From NCBI RefSeq assembly GCF_016863635.1, contig NZ_BOPG01000009.1:1-64000 (forward strand): 64,000 nt of DNA. Direction: 5' to 3'. Below the pieces are notes generated by a model. It made no database searches. It was not told the DNA's origin and saw nothing but the letters and a program-made list of their open reading frames with translations. Origin of the DNA: Virgisporangium aurantiacum. GTDB taxonomy: Bacteria; Actinomycetota; Actinomycetes; Mycobacteriales; Micromonosporaceae. The position numbers and the translations under genes are program-made. Of this stretch, positions 44,498-53,606 are shown piece by piece (positions within the stretch are counted from its first letter, which is position 1; every line of letters begins with the position of its first letter).

Positions 44498-44802
44498 GGT
44501 GACCTCCCAGGTGGAGCATATGCCCGCTATTCCCTGAAGAGGAGGTACCCGGATGTTTTACCCCGGACGCAATGAGCGGCGGGGCCCTCCCCGGCACCCG
44601 CCGCCCACGCTCTGTTAGCGACTAGTTTGGCGGCTCCGCGACGGTACGTGAAGAGACGGGCGTCACATTTACCAAACAGAGATCTTCGTTTGAGTGTGGA
44701 AACGCTCCCAGATGCCGCGGAAAATGCACGTGCAGCTACTTTCCGTAATCCCGTGCACGTGCATTCGCACGTATCGCACACGGGCGGTATAGGGTGCGCG
44801 CG
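44498..44802. promoter_or_regulatory. Regulatory region upstream of the HTTM operon with paired palindromes
   Basis: The space between divergent genes holds two identical 10-bp palindromes TGCACGTGCA at 44725-44734 and 44754-44763, 29 bp apart (nearly three helical turns). TATAGG at 44789-44794 is a weak -10 box. Further left, TGGAAACGCTCCCA (44697-44710) resembles the LacI/CebR-type operator TGGGAGCGCTCCCA with two changes. Confidence 0.5.
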
Positions 44803-45300
44803 ATGACCCAGGCCACCACCGACCCCGAATCGCCCGGCGAACCGCCCATCGGGTCGACAACCGGGCACGATCTGCTCTCGCCGCGCGGTCGCACCCTACG
44901 GATGGTGATCACCGCCGTCGGCCTCGCGGTGCTGCTCGCGGGCACGCTGTTCGGCACCGACGACCACTTCCCGTTCGGCCCGTTCCGGATGTTCGCCACC
45001 ACCGACGCGTGGAGCAAGCCGATCTCGATCGCCCGGGCCCAGGTCGTCGACGTCGACGGGCGCACGATCGTGCTCACCGAGGCGAACAGCGGCGTCCGGC
45101 GGGCCGAGGTCGAGGGTCAGCTCGACCGGTTCCGCCGGGAACCCGCCGCGCTCGCCGGCCTGGCCGACGCCTACCGCGCCCACAACCCGTCGGCGCCGAA
45201 GGTGGCCCGGGTGGCGGTGGTGCTGCGGCATCACGAGATCAGCCGGTCCGGGCCGACCGGGCACTACACCGACGAGGTGGTGGCCGAGTGGACCGCGTGA
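44803..45300 (+). CDS. Membrane-anchored protein upstream of HTTM gene
   Basis: A 165-residue protein with one N-terminal hydrophobic helix (MVITAVGLAVLLAGTLFG) and an extracytoplasmic domain with strand-rich segments (HFPFGPFRMFATTDAW, AEVEGQLDRFRRE). It resembles proteins encoded before HTTM-domain genes. Its stop overlaps the GTG of the next gene by 4 bp, so translation is coupled. Function is unknown. ATG 44803. Confidence 0.78.
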   Translation: MTQATTDPESPGEPPIGSTTGHDLLSPRGRTLRMVITAVGLAVLLAGTLFGTDDHFPFGPFRMFATTDAWSKPISIARAQVVDVDGRTIVLTEANSGVRRAEVEGQLDRFRREPAALAGLADAYRAHNPSAPKVARVAVVLRHHEISRSGPTGHYTDEVVAEWTA

Positions 45301-46160
45301 TCCGGTGGCTCACCGAGCCGGTGCCGAAGGGCCGCATCGCCGCGTTCCGCACGGTGGTGTACCTGTTCGTGGCCGCCGACATCACGTTCTTCACCGGCTG
45401 GGTGCGCGCGCACGCCGGTGTGCCCGGCGACCTGTACCGGCCGCTGTTCGTGGCCCGGGTGCTGCACCTGCCGGTGCCCACGCGCGTCATCGTCCTCTCG
45501 ATCTTCTGGATCCTGCTGGCCGCGGCCCTGGTGGCCGCCAGCGGCCGGGCCCACCGGCTGCTCGGCTGGCCGATCTTCCTGCTCTATTTCGAGTGGATGA
45601 TCATCGCGATGAGCTACGGCAAGGTCGACCACGACCGCTTCGGGCTGCTCGTCGCGCTGGCGGTGCTGCCGACGGCCGGCCCGGCCCGGCACGGCGACCG
45701 GACGCTCACCGAACGCGGCGGCTGGGCGCTGCGCATGACCCAGTTCGGCGTGATCGCGGCGTACTTCCTGGCGTCGTGGGCGAAGCTGCGCTTCGGCGGC
45801 ATCGGCTGGCTCACCGGCGCCACGCTCACCCGGGCCGTGGTGCGCCGCGGCACGTGGTTCGCCGACGAACTGGTGAAGATCCCGAACCTGATGGTGGTGA
45901 GCCAGTTCGGGATCATGGCGTTCGAGCTGTTGAGCCCGCTGGTGTTCTTCCTGCCGCGGAAGTGGCGGCTGCGCGCGATCGGCGGCTTCTACGCGTTCCA
46001 CGTGATGGTGATGGCGACGATCACGATCTCGTTCCTGCCGCACCTGGCCGCGATGACGAGCTTCCTGCCCCTGGAGAACGTGCGCCCGATCGCTCGCGTG
46101 CGTCAGCTGGTGGCCGGCGGCCGGACGGCGCAGGCGGCGGTGCCACCCGGCAACCGGTGA
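45297..46160 (+). CDS. HTTM-domain (vitamin K carboxylase-like) membrane protein
   Basis: A 287-residue polytopic membrane protein of the HTTM family, distantly related to vitamin K-dependent gamma-carboxylase. Seen: RIAAFRTVVYLFVAADITFF, FLLYFEWMIIAMSYGKVDHDRFGLL, WAKLRFGGIGWLTGATL and FELLSPLVFFLPRKWRLRAIG. The start GTG 45297 overlaps the upstream stop; GTG 45288 is an alternative. Its 3' end overlaps a convergent DCC-type oxidoreductase by 58 bp. HTTM and DCC genes are often linked. Confidence 0.86.
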   Translation: MIRWLTEPVPKGRIAAFRTVVYLFVAADITFFTGWVRAHAGVPGDLYRPLFVARVLHLPVPTRVIVLSIFWILLAAALVAASGRAHRLLGWPIFLLYFEWMIIAMSYGKVDHDRFGLLVALAVLPTAGPARHGDRTLTERGGWALRMTQFGVIAAYFLASWAKLRFGGIGWLTGATLTRAVVRRGTWFADELVKIPNLMVVSQFGIMAFELLSPLVFFLPRKWRLRAIGGFYAFHVMVMATITISFLPHLAAMTSFLPLENVRPIARVRQLVAGGRTAQAAVPPGNR

Positions 46161-46498
46161 CGGTTGCGCGCCACCCAGCGGTAGACCGGCCACGCCAGCC
46201 AGGTGACCGGGCGCAGGCCCAGCAGCATGCCCGCCGGCCGCCAGACGCGGCGCGGGCTGGTGCGCAGCAGCCGGGCGATCGCCACCGGCCCGGCCAGCAC
46301 CGGCCGGCCGGGTTCGACCCACTGCACCGCGTCGGTGGCCGCGGCCTCGGTGACGCCCAGCACGTCGAGGTCGGCGAACTGCCACGGCGTGATCGTCGCC
46401 CGGGTCGGGATGAACCGCTCGATGAACCGGACGCACGACGAGCAGAACGAGCAGTCGCCGTCGTAGAGGAAGGTAGCGGTCACCGGGCCATTGTCCAT
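46103..46498 (-). CDS. DCC-type thiol-disulfide oxidoreductase (DUF393)
   Basis: A 131-residue protein of the DCC1 family. The redox motif YDGDCSFCSSCVRFIERF has the family DxxCxxC pattern (D-C-S-F-C). PWQFADLD and AVQWVEPG follow, then RPAGMLLGLRPVTWLAWPVYRWVARNRHRL, the typical C-terminal helix. The family is thought to shuttle thiols in redox or export processes. ATG 46498. Confidence 0.9.
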   Translation of the reverse strand: MDNGPVTATFLYDGDCSFCSSCVRFIERFIPTRATITPWQFADLDVLGVTEAAATDAVQWVEPGRPVLAGPVAIARLLRTSPRRVWRPAGMLLGLRPVTWLAWPVYRWVARNRHRLPGGTAACAVRPPATS

Positions 46499-46599
46499 CG
46501 AAACGAGGCACCTGCGGGAGTGAGTCCGCGCACCGTGGGAATGCTGATGGCGGTCGGGGTCGTTTGTGCCCATGACTTCTTCAAGAATCGGAGCACTCC

Positions 46600-46965
46600 A
46601 TGGGAACCGTCACCATTACCGCCGAGAACTTCGCTGAGACGGCCGGCGGTGAAGGGATCACTCTGCTCGACTTCTGGGCCACCTGGTGCCCGCCGTGCCG
46701 TCAGTTCGGTCCGATCTTCGAGCGCGTCTCCGAGAAGCACCCCGACATCACCTTCGGCAAGATCGACACCGACGCCGAGCAGTTGCTCGCCGGTGAGTTC
46801 AACATCCGCTCGATCCCGACCGTGATGGCCGTGCGCGACGGCGTCGTGGTGTTCCAGCAGGCCGGCGCGCTGCCGGAGCGGGCCCTCGAGTCGCTGATCG
46901 AGCAGGTGCGCGGCCTCGACATGACCGAGGTCAAGGCCAACGCCGAGGAGCACAGCAACAAGTAG
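46600..46965 (+). CDS. trxA: Thioredoxin
   Basis: A 121-residue thioredoxin with active site WCPPC (residues 29-33; FWATWCPPCRQFGPIF), the cis-Pro segment IRSIPTVM, and a short acidic tail (KANAEEHSNK). It is a general disulfide reductase; WCPPC instead of WCGPC makes it a more reducing or oxidising variant. ATG 46600 with GGAGC 9 bp upstream. Stand-alone gene. Confidence 0.95.
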   Translation: MGTVTITAENFAETAGGEGITLLDFWATWCPPCRQFGPIFERVSEKHPDITFGKIDTDAEQLLAGEFNIRSIPTVMAVRDGVVVFQQAGALPERALESLIEQVRGLDMTEVKANAEEHSNK

Positions 46966-47021
46966 GCGGGCCTCCGGCCAGGCGACTTGCGACTCCTTCG
47001 CACACGTGTTCGAATACCCCG

Positions 47022-48077
47022 GTGCGTTGGGATCAACTGCTGCTCGACCCTCCTCCGAGCGGCGATCATGCCGGGGAGAGCAAGCCTCAGCTTGCTCTCC
47101 CCGGCACCGTTCCCGGCGCCACCGTCCGAACGTTCGACACACCCGAGTTCCGGGGGATGACCTTCTACGAGGTCCAGGCAAAGTCGATCATCAATCGGGT
47201 GCCGGCCTCGTCGCGCATGTTCTTCGAGTACACGATCAACCCGTACCGGGGCTGCAGCCACGCCTGCGTCTACTGCTTCGCCCGGAACACCCACACCTAC
47301 CTCGACCTCGACGCCGGGCACGACTTCGACTCCAAGATCGTCGTCAAGGTCAACGCGCCCGCGCTGGTGCGGCGGGAACTGGCCGCGCCGAGGTGGCGGG
47401 GCGCCCACATCGCGATGGGCACGAACGTCGACTGCTACCAGCGCGCCGAGGGCCGCTACCGGCTCATGCCCGGCATCCTCGCGGCGCTGCGCGACTTCGG
47501 TAACCCGTTCTCCGTCCTCACCAAGGGCACGCTGATCCTGCGCGACCTCGACCTGCTCGTGTCGGCCGCGCAGCACACCGAGGTCGGCCTGGCCGTCTCG
47601 GTCGGCTCGGTCGACGAGGCGCTGTGGCGCACGGTCGAGCCGGGCACGCCCGGCCCGCGGCGCCGCCTCGGCGTGGTCGCCAGGTTGAGTGCCGCCGGCT
47701 TCGCGGTCAGCGTGCTCATGGCGCCCGTGCTGCCCGGCCTCAGCGACTCCGACGAGCAGATCGACAGCACCGTCCGCGCGATCGTCGCGGCCGGCGCGGC
47801 GAGCATCACGCCGCTCGCGCTGCACCTGCGTCCCGGTGCCCGCGACTGGTACCTAGGTTGGCTCGGCCGGCACCACCCGCACCTGCTGCCCCGGTACCGG
47901 GAGCTGTACGTGCGCGGGTCCTATCTGGCGTCGGCCTATCAGAACGAGCTCAGCGAACGCGTCCACCGCGCCGCCCGGCGGCACGGCCTGGCACCGAAAA
48001 CGCCCCGGGCGGCCCGGATGCCACCCGCATCAGGTGGTGAACCACAACCGAGTCACACCCAGTTATCCCTGCTCTAG
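47022..48077 (+). CDS. Rv2578c-type radical SAM protein
   Basis: A 351-residue radical SAM enzyme. The cluster motif CxxxCxxC is CSHACVYC at about residues 79-86, followed by FARNTHTYLDLDAGHDFDSKIVVK, GTNVDCYQRAEGRY and VLTKGTL, the pattern of the actinobacterial Rv2578c family (deazaguanine-like/ArsS-like radical SAM, function unknown). The start GTG 47022 (MRWDQ) matches that family's start. A 15-bp inverted repeat is inside codons 17-28. Confidence 0.9.
   Translation: MRWDQLLLDPPPSGDHAGESKPQLALPGTVPGATVRTFDTPEFRGMTFYEVQAKSIINRVPASSRMFFEYTINPYRGCSHACVYCFARNTHTYLDLDAGHDFDSKIVVKVNAPALVRRELAAPRWRGAHIAMGTNVDCYQRAEGRYRLMPGILAALRDFGNPFSVLTKGTLILRDLDLLVSAAQHTEVGLAVSVGSVDEALWRTVEPGTPGPRRRLGVVARLSAAGFAVSVLMAPVLPGLSDSDEQIDSTVRAIVAAGAASITPLALHLRPGARDWYLGWLGRHHPHLLPRYRELYVRGSYLASAYQNELSERVHRAARRHGLAPKTPRAARMPPASGGEPQPSHTQLSLL
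47070..47105. repeat. 15-bp perfect inverted repeat inside the radical SAM gene
   Basis: Arms 47070-47084 and 47091-47105 with a 6-nt loop sit in the variable N-terminal linker of the Rv2578c-like protein. The hairpin would be stable in mRNA and could slow translation. It may also be an inserted palindromic element tolerated in frame. Confidence 0.75.
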
Positions 48078-48104
48078 CCCGCTCCGCCAACCGAGTAGGA
48101 GACC

Positions 48105-49400
48105 ATGTCGACATCGTCAGGCACCGTCGGGGTCATCGACCCCCCGCGTACGTACTCCGACGTCGCGCAGGTCATCGACGACCGCGCCGTCTGGACGGTG
48201 TTCCAGCCGATCGTGCGGCTCGACACGCGCGAGGTCATCGGGTACGAGGCGCTCAGCCGCGGCCCGGCCGGCACGCGCTGGCAGGATCCGCTGGCGATGT
48301 TCGCCGCCGCCCGCGCCATCGGCCGCGCCGGTGAGCTCGACTGGATCTGCCGGGCCAAGGCCCACCAGGGCGCCGCGGCCGCCGGGCTGAGCCCGCACCT
48401 GGTGCTGTTCGTCAACGTCGAGCCGAGCACGCTGCGCGAGCCGTGCCCGCCCGATCTGCTGTCCGCGTTCGTACGCACGCACGACCGCGTGATGATGGAG
48501 TTCACCGAGCGCGATGTCGCCGCCGATCCGGCCGCGCTGCTGATGGCCACCGCCGGGCACCGGGCCGCCGGCCACGGCGTCGCGCTCGACGACGTCGGCG
48601 CCGAACCGGCCTCGCTGGCGCTGATGCCGTTCGTGCATCCCGACGTGGTCAAGCTCGACCTGCGGCTGCTGCACAACCCCGACTCGCCGCAGACCGCCCA
48701 GGTGGTCAACGCGGTGATCGCGCACGCCGAGCGCACCGGCGCGCTGATCCTGGCCGAGGGCATCGAGCGGGAGGCGCACCTCGCGCTGGCCCGGTCGATG
48801 GGCGCCACGCTCGGGCAGGGCTGGCTGCTCGGCCGCCCGGCGCAACTGGCACCGGCGCTGCCGTACGTGACCCGGCCCGCTCCCACGCGTCCCCTGCAGA
48901 TGCCCGCGCCGGCCGACGCCGCCGCCTCCGCGCGAACGCCGTTCGAGATCGTGGCCGGCGGCCGGCCGGCGGCGCGCACGTCCAAGCGGGCGCTGCTCAC
49001 CACCACGCGGTACCTGGAGTCGAAGGCGGCCGACGCCATCGACCCGCCGGTGCTGCTCACCTGCTTCCAGGACGCCGTCCGGTTCACGCCGGCAACCGCC
49101 CACCGGTACTCGGTGCTGGCCAAGGAGTCGCCGTTCGTGGCGGCGTTCGGCGTCGGGCTCGGCGCCGAGCCCGTGCCGGGGGTGCGGGGCACCGCGCTCG
49201 GCGCCGACGATCCGCTCCGCGACGAGTGGAACGTGATCGTGGTCGGCCCGTACTTCAGCGCCGCGCTGGTGGCCCGCGACCTCGGCGATTCCGGCGCCGA
49301 CCGGCACCGCCGGTTCGAGTACGCGATCACCTACGAGCGGCCGCAGGTGCTCGCCGCCGCCCGCGCTCTCCTCGGGCGCCTGGAGCCGGTGGCGACGTAA
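48105..49400 (+). CDS. EAL-domain protein with C-terminal sensor domain
   Basis: A 431-residue protein. The first 250 residues are an EAL domain (YEALSRGPA, NVEPSTL, MEFTERD, ALDDVGAE, VKLDL, EGIERE, GQGWLLGRP), the typical c-di-GMP phosphodiesterase ligand set. The Glu in YEAL, the Glu in EFTE, the DD pair, Lys and the distal Glu are present. The C-terminal 160 residues (KRALLTTTRYLESKAADAID, FVAAFGVGLG, WNVIVVGPYFSAALVARDLG) match the DICT-type sensor domain of cyanobacterial and actinobacterial signalling proteins. Enzyme activity is likely but unproven. Confidence 0.93.
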   Translation: MSTSSGTVGVIDPPRTYSDVAQVIDDRAVWTVFQPIVRLDTREVIGYEALSRGPAGTRWQDPLAMFAAARAIGRAGELDWICRAKAHQGAAAAGLSPHLVLFVNVEPSTLREPCPPDLLSAFVRTHDRVMMEFTERDVAADPAALLMATAGHRAAGHGVALDDVGAEPASLALMPFVHPDVVKLDLRLLHNPDSPQTAQVVNAVIAHAERTGALILAEGIEREAHLALARSMGATLGQGWLLGRPAQLAPALPYVTRPAPTRPLQMPAPADAAASARTPFEIVAGGRPAARTSKRALLTTTRYLESKAADAIDPPVLLTCFQDAVRFTPATAHRYSVLAKESPFVAAFGVGLGAEPVPGVRGTALGADDPLRDEWNVIVVGPYFSAALVARDLGDSGADRHRRFEYAITYERPQVLAAARALLGRLEPVAT

Positions 49401-49410
49401 TGTTGGCGAC

Positions 49411-49815
49411 GTGAGAAGCGCCCGCGACATCCTCTCCGACGCGTTGACGATCGCGGTCGTCGGCGCGTCGCGGTACCCGGAGAAGACCGCGCACGCGGTG
49501 CCGTACCAGCTGCTCAAGCACGGGTGGCGGGTGATACCCGTCAACCCGTACGTCGAGGAGATCTGGGGCGAGCGGTGCTACCCGGTGCTGGCCGAGATCC
49601 CGGAACCGGTCGACCTGGTGAACGTGTTCCGGCCGTCGGCCGACGCCACCGACGTGGTGCGGCAGGCGATCGAAATCGGCACCAAGGCGGTGTGGCTCCA
49701 GCAGGGCATCTTCTCGCCAGACGGCCGCCGGATGGCCGAGGCGGCCGGCATCGACTACGTCGAAGACACCTGCACGGCCGTGGTGCGGGCCTCGTACAAC
49801 CTCTCGCGCCGCTAG
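49411..49815 (+). CDS. CoA-binding domain protein (YccU-like)
   Basis: A 134-residue Rossmann-fold CoA-binding protein: TIAVVGASRYPEKTAHAVPYQLLKHGWRVIPVNP, the nucleotide loop GAS, then DLVNVFRPSADATDVVRQAI and DYVEDTCTAVV. This is the pattern of the YccU/acyl-CoA-synthetase N-terminal-like family. GTG start. Its stop touches the stop of the convergent SDR gene. Function unknown. Confidence 0.9.
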   Translation: MRSARDILSDALTIAVVGASRYPEKTAHAVPYQLLKHGWRVIPVNPYVEEIWGERCYPVLAEIPEPVDLVNVFRPSADATDVVRQAIEIGTKAVWLQQGIFSPDGRRMAEAAGIDYVEDTCTAVVRASYNLSRR

Positions 49816-50691
49816 TCAGTACTGGTACTGGGCCTCGCGGACGCTGTTGCCGCCGTCGATCACCAGCATCTGCCCGGTGATGTACGACGCACTGGGCGAG
49901 CACAGGAACGCGATCGTGGCCGCCACCTCGTCGGGCGTGCCCGGCCGCCCCATCGGCGTCCCGTAGCCCTGCTTGAGCTCGACGAGCGTCGACGCACCGG
50001 TGTGGATGATGCCCGGCGCCACCGCGTTCACCGTGATGCCGTCGGCGACCAGTTCCATCGCCAGCGCCCGGGTGAGCCCGACCACGCCGGCCTTCGCGGC
50101 CGCGTAGCCGGCCTCGGCCGGCAGCGCGTTGACCGGTCCGGCGGTGGCGGAGAGATTGACGATGCGGCCCCAGCCGTGCTCGGTCATGCCGCCCACGAAC
50201 GCCCGGCTCACCAGGAACGCGGTGCTCAGGTTGCGGTCGATCTCGGTGCGCCACTCCTCGTAGCTCAACTGGGCGACCGGGCGCACCACCTCCGGGCTGG
50301 CCTTGCTCGCCAGCCCGGCGTTGTTCACGAGGATGTCGACGGTGCCCAACTGCTCGGTGATCGCGTCGGCGAGGGCGCCGACCTCGGCCTCGACCGTGAG
50401 GTCGGCCACGAACCCGGTGACGCCCAGCTCGCCGGCCCGCTCGTGGATGCGCCGCGTGGTGGACACGATCGCCACGTTTGCACCCATTCCCCGCAGCCGC
50501 CGCGCGGTGGCGTACCCGATGCCGTCGGGGCTGCCCGCGCCGGTGACCAGGGCCGTGCGACCGGTCAGACGCTCCGGGAACGAGTCGCCGAAGGCCTCGT
50601 CGGGGCTCGTGGCGCCGGCACCACCTTCCACGTTGCTGCCGGTGGGGACGGAACGCAGGTTGGGTCGCCTGGTTCGAGGGTCGGAAACCAT
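49816..50691 (-). CDS. SDR-family oxidoreductase (FabG-like)
   Basis: A 291-residue short-chain dehydrogenase. The cofactor loop is [23 protein letters not shown] (TGxxxxxGxG-like with a two-residue insert), then NNAG in [11 protein letters not shown]. The catalytic Ser/Tyr/Lys are in [26 protein letters not shown]. The C-terminus ends [17 protein letters not shown]. It is the classical type, acting on a 3-keto substrate. An acidic extension of 37 residues precedes the Rossmann fold. ATG 50691. Confidence 0.92.
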   Translation of the reverse strand: MVSDPRTRRPNLRSVPTGSNVEGGAGATSPDEAFGDSFPERLTGRTALVTGAGSPDGIGYATARRLRGMGANVAIVSTTRRIHERAGELGVTGFVADLTVEAEVGALADAITEQLGTVDILVNNAGLASKASPEVVRPVAQLSYEEWRTEIDRNLSTAFLVSRAFVGGMTEHGWGRIVNLSATAGPVNALPAEAGYAAAKAGVVGLTRALAMELVADGITVNAVAPGIIHTGASTLVELKQGYGTPMGRPGTPDEVAATIAFLCSPSASYITGQMLVIDGGNSVREAQYQY

Positions 50692-50843
50692 AGGCCCGAT
50701 CCTGCCTGGCGTTCGGAGCCGGAGCAACGACAACGGGTACGAAACACCCGCAGTGCAATTGCCTGGCGCAACGGGGGACACCGGTAGGTGGTGCCGGCGG
50801 GCTACGCTGGCCCGCAGACTCCTTCGATTCGCGAGGCATTGAC

Positions 50844-51296
50844 ATGTCGTATGGGCAGCAGCAGGGCGGTTGGCCAGACCAGTCGTGGCCGAACCCGAAC
50901 AACCAGCCCTACTCCGACCCGGGCCCGAACTACCAGGGGTACCCGGGTTACCCCGCCTCGGCCGTTCCGGCCAGCCCGGGGTACGGGTACGGCTACCCCA
51001 CGCCCATGCCGGTCCGCCAGACGAACGGTCTGGCCATCGCGTCGATGGTGGTGTCGCTGGCGAGCATCGTCATCTGCGGCTTCCCCGCGATCGTCGGCGC
51101 GATCATGGGTCACGTCGCCCGCAAGCAGATCCGCGAGCGCGGTGAAGACGGCGACGGCATGGCGCTCACCGGCGTGATCGTCGGCTGGATCGTGTTCGCG
51201 CTCTCGATGATCGGCGTCGCTCTCTACGTCATCCTGGTCGTGATCGCGGTCGGAACGGCCAGCACCTACGAGCCGAGCCCGTACTCCACCTACTGA
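50844..51296 (+). CDS. DUF4190 membrane protein
   Basis: A 150-residue protein. The first 58 residues are Pro/Gly/Tyr/Gln-rich ([19 protein letters not shown]). Two membrane helices of the DUF4190 type follow ([35 protein letters not shown], then [22 protein letters not shown]). It is common in actinobacteria as a small membrane protein of unknown function. ATG 50844. Its last 7 bp overlap the stop of the convergent lyase gene. Confidence 0.9.
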   Translation: MSYGQQQGGWPDQSWPNPNNQPYSDPGPNYQGYPGYPASAVPASPGYGYGYPTPMPVRQTNGLAIASMVVSLASIVICGFPAIVGAIMGHVARKQIRERGEDGDGMALTGVIVGWIVFALSMIGVALYVILVVIAVGTASTYEPSPYSTY

Positions 51297-52228
51297 GGCT
51301 CAAAACGTGATCCGCGCGTGAGGCCGGCCGCCCGGCCTTTCGCCGCGATCACGAGCGCCATCTTGCGCGACGCCTCGTCGATCATCTCGTCGCCGAGCAT
51401 CACCGCGCCCCGCCGCCCGCCCGCCTCCGACGTGTAGTGCTCGTACGCGTCGAGGATCAGTTCGGCGTGGTCGTAGTCCTCCTGCGCGGGCGCGTAGATC
51501 TCGTTCGCCGCCTCGATCTGGCCCGGGTGCAGCACCCATTTGCCGTCGAAACCGAGCGCGGCCGAGCGCTTGGCCACCGCGCGGAACCCGTCGACGTCGC
51601 GGATCTGCAGGAACGGGCCGTCGACGGCCTGCAGGTCGTGCATCCGGGCGGCCATCAGGATCCGCATCAGGATGTAGTGATAAGGATCACCGGGGTAGTC
51701 GGGGATCAATGCGCCCACGACCAGCGATTTCATGTTGATCGACGCCATGAAGTCGGCCGGTCCGAAGACGATCGTCTCCAGGCGTGGCGACGCGGCCGCG
51801 ATCGTGTCGACGTTCACCAGCCCGGCCGCGTTCTCGATCTGCGCCTCGATGCCGATCCGGCCCACCTCCAGGCCGACCGCCTTCTCGATCTGGGTGAGGA
51901 ACAGATCGAGCCACTGCACCTGGGCGGCGTCCTGCACCTTCGGCAGCATCACGCAGTCGAGGTTCGGGCCGGCGCCCTCGACCACCTCGACCACGTCGCG
52001 GTAGGTCCACTCGGTGGTGAGGTCGTTGACCCGCACCACGCGCGCCTTGCCCGCCCAGTCGCCCTCGTTGAGCGCGGCCACGATGTTCTTCCGCGCCGCC
52101 GGCTTGGCCAGCGGCGCCACCGCGTCCTCGAGATCGAGGAAGACCTGGTCGGCCGGTAGTCCCTGGGCCTTGCCGAGCATTTTGACGCTGGAGCCCGGCA
52201 CGGCCAGGCACGAACGGCGGGAGCGCAT
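51290..52228 (-). CDS. HpcH/CitE-type lyase (CoA ester lyase)
   Basis: A 312-residue TIM-barrel protein of the citrate lyase beta-subunit family. Seen: SCLAVPGSSVKMLGKAQGLPADQVFLDLEDAVAP at the start, RVNDLTTEWTYRDVV, the metal-binding Glu region IGIEAQIENAAGLVNV, VFGPADFMASI and GKWVLHPGQIEAANEIYAP. Actinobacterial members act as malyl- or citramalyl-CoA lyases or thioesterases. ATG 52228. Divergent from the SDR gene at 52291. Confidence 0.92.
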   Translation of the reverse strand: MRSRRSCLAVPGSSVKMLGKAQGLPADQVFLDLEDAVAPLAKPAARKNIVAALNEGDWAGKARVVRVNDLTTEWTYRDVVEVVEGAGPNLDCVMLPKVQDAAQVQWLDLFLTQIEKAVGLEVGRIGIEAQIENAAGLVNVDTIAAASPRLETIVFGPADFMASINMKSLVVGALIPDYPGDPYHYILMRILMAARMHDLQAVDGPFLQIRDVDGFRAVAKRSAALGFDGKWVLHPGQIEAANEIYAPAQEDYDHAELILDAYEHYTSEAGGRRGAVMLGDEMIDEASRKMALVIAAKGRAAGLTRGSRFEPQ

Positions 52229-52290
52229 CTGTCTATCTTGCGCCAGTACCTGACGCTGCCCGGTGACCGCGGCGCAGGTAGCCTCGGCGC

Positions 52291-53127
52291 GTGGCTGGGG
52301 CAGCGCGCGATCTCACGGGTCAGGTCATTCTCATCACCGGGGCCAGTTCCGGTATCGGTCTCGCCGCCGCGACGGCCCTCGCCGCGCGCGGCGCCGGCAT
52401 CGTCATAGTCGGGCGGGACAAGGACCGGCTGCGCGAGGCCGTGAGCCAGGTCGCCGCCGCGGGCGGGCCGCGCCCGCTGTCGTACGAGGCCGACTTCACC
52501 CGCCTCGACGACGTGCACCTGCTCGCCGACCAGTTGCGGCAACGGTTGCGGCGCATCGACGTGCTGGCCAGCAACGCCGGGCTGGTCGTGCTGGGCAAGA
52601 AGACCACGGTGGACGGTCACGAGGAGACCGTGCAGGTCAACCACCTCGGCGGGTTCCTGCTGGCGCACCTGGTAAGGGAGCAGTTGCGCGGCGGACGGCT
52701 CGTCGTCACGTCGTCCGACGTGCACAAGAGCCGCGGGATCGACCCGGCCAACCTGTCGGCGAACACGGGCTGGGCCGCCTACAGCGCGAGCAAGTCGGCG
52801 AACATCCTGTTCGCCCAGGAGGCGAACCGCCGCTGGCCCGATGTCACCGCGGTCAGCTTCCACCCCGGCGTCGTGCGTAGCCGGTTCTCGTCCGGCACCC
52901 TGATGCGGCCGCTGTTCTCGATCAACCCGTTCCTGATCAGCCCGGCGAAGGGCGCCGACACGCTGGTGTGGCTGGCGTCGGCGCAACCGAACGAGCTTCA
53001 GCCGGGCGGGTTCTACGTCAAGCGCACGTTGAAGACGCCGGCCGCGCACGCGACGGACCAGCAGACAGCGGCGCGGCTCTGGGACGCGAGCCTGGCCGCG
53101 GTCGGCATCGGCTGGGCCAGCCCCTAA
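52291..53127 (+). CDS. SDR-family dehydrogenase (retinol dehydrogenase-like)
   Basis: A 278-residue short-chain dehydrogenase of the retinol dehydrogenase/protochlorophyllide-reductase type: GQVILITGASSGIGLAAATAL, NAGLVVLGK, then the catalytic YSASKSAN (Tyr and Lys) after a Ser in TSSDVHKS, and HPGVVRSRF. The GTG start at 52291 is 62 bp from the divergent lyase. Substrate unknown. Confidence 0.92.
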   Translation: MAGAARDLTGQVILITGASSGIGLAAATALAARGAGIVIVGRDKDRLREAVSQVAAAGGPRPLSYEADFTRLDDVHLLADQLRQRLRRIDVLASNAGLVVLGKKTTVDGHEETVQVNHLGGFLLAHLVREQLRGGRLVVTSSDVHKSRGIDPANLSANTGWAAYSASKSANILFAQEANRRWPDVTAVSFHPGVVRSRFSSGTLMRPLFSINPFLISPAKGADTLVWLASAQPNELQPGGFYVKRTLKTPAAHATDQQTAARLWDASLAAVGIGWASP

Positions 53128-53603
53128 CGTCTGGGCTGCCGGACGCGGTGCAGGCGGAACGGCCGCTTGGTCTCCCGGGCCGCCGGGGTCGGGCGCGGCG
53201 GTTCGGCGAGCGATCCGCCCGGTAGGTCGGTTCCGGTGGTCGCGTCGGCGCCGGGCCGCAGCGCGTAGACACCGCATTCGGACGCCCACCGCGCGACCAC
53301 CTCGTCGGTGGTGCCGACGGCGTTGAGCCGCTTGCCGGCCAACTGCGCGGCGACCTTCTCCCACTCCTCGCCGCCCGGTTCGACCCGGGACACGACGGCC
53401 GCCCAGGTGACCACCCGGCCGCCGTGGTCGCCCCGCAGGGTGACCTCGACGCCGCCGAGGAGGTCGCCCAGATCCTGTTCACCGGGCCCGCTCACGACGT
53501 AGAGCGCGTCGTCGAACCAGGCGCACCAGGCGAGCCTTCCGTTGAGCCACGCCACGGCCGCCTTCTTGCCGACCTCGCCCACCAGCGGATGCGCCATCGC
53601 CAC
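53124..53603 (-). CDS. Conserved hypothetical protein (159 aa)
   Basis: A 159-residue protein (KAAVAWLNGRLAWCAWFDDALYVVSGPGEQDL, GRVVTWAAVVSRVEPGGEEWEKVAAQLAGKRLNA). A beta-barrel-like core with Trp-rich strands is followed by a basic tail (RETKRPFRLHRVRQPRR). It resembles a small actinobacterial family I remember from related genomes, possibly with a split-barrel (FMN-binding-like) fold, but no function is claimed. It overlaps the SDR stop by 4 bp. ATG 53603. Confidence 0.72.
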   Translation of the reverse strand: MAMAHPLVGEVGKKAAVAWLNGRLAWCAWFDDALYVVSGPGEQDLGDLLGGVEVTLRGDHGGRVVTWAAVVSRVEPGGEEWEKVAAQLAGKRLNAVGTTDEVVARWASECGVYALRPGADATTGTDLPGGSLAEPPRPTPAARETKRPFRLHRVRQPRR

Positions 53604-53606
53604 AGC

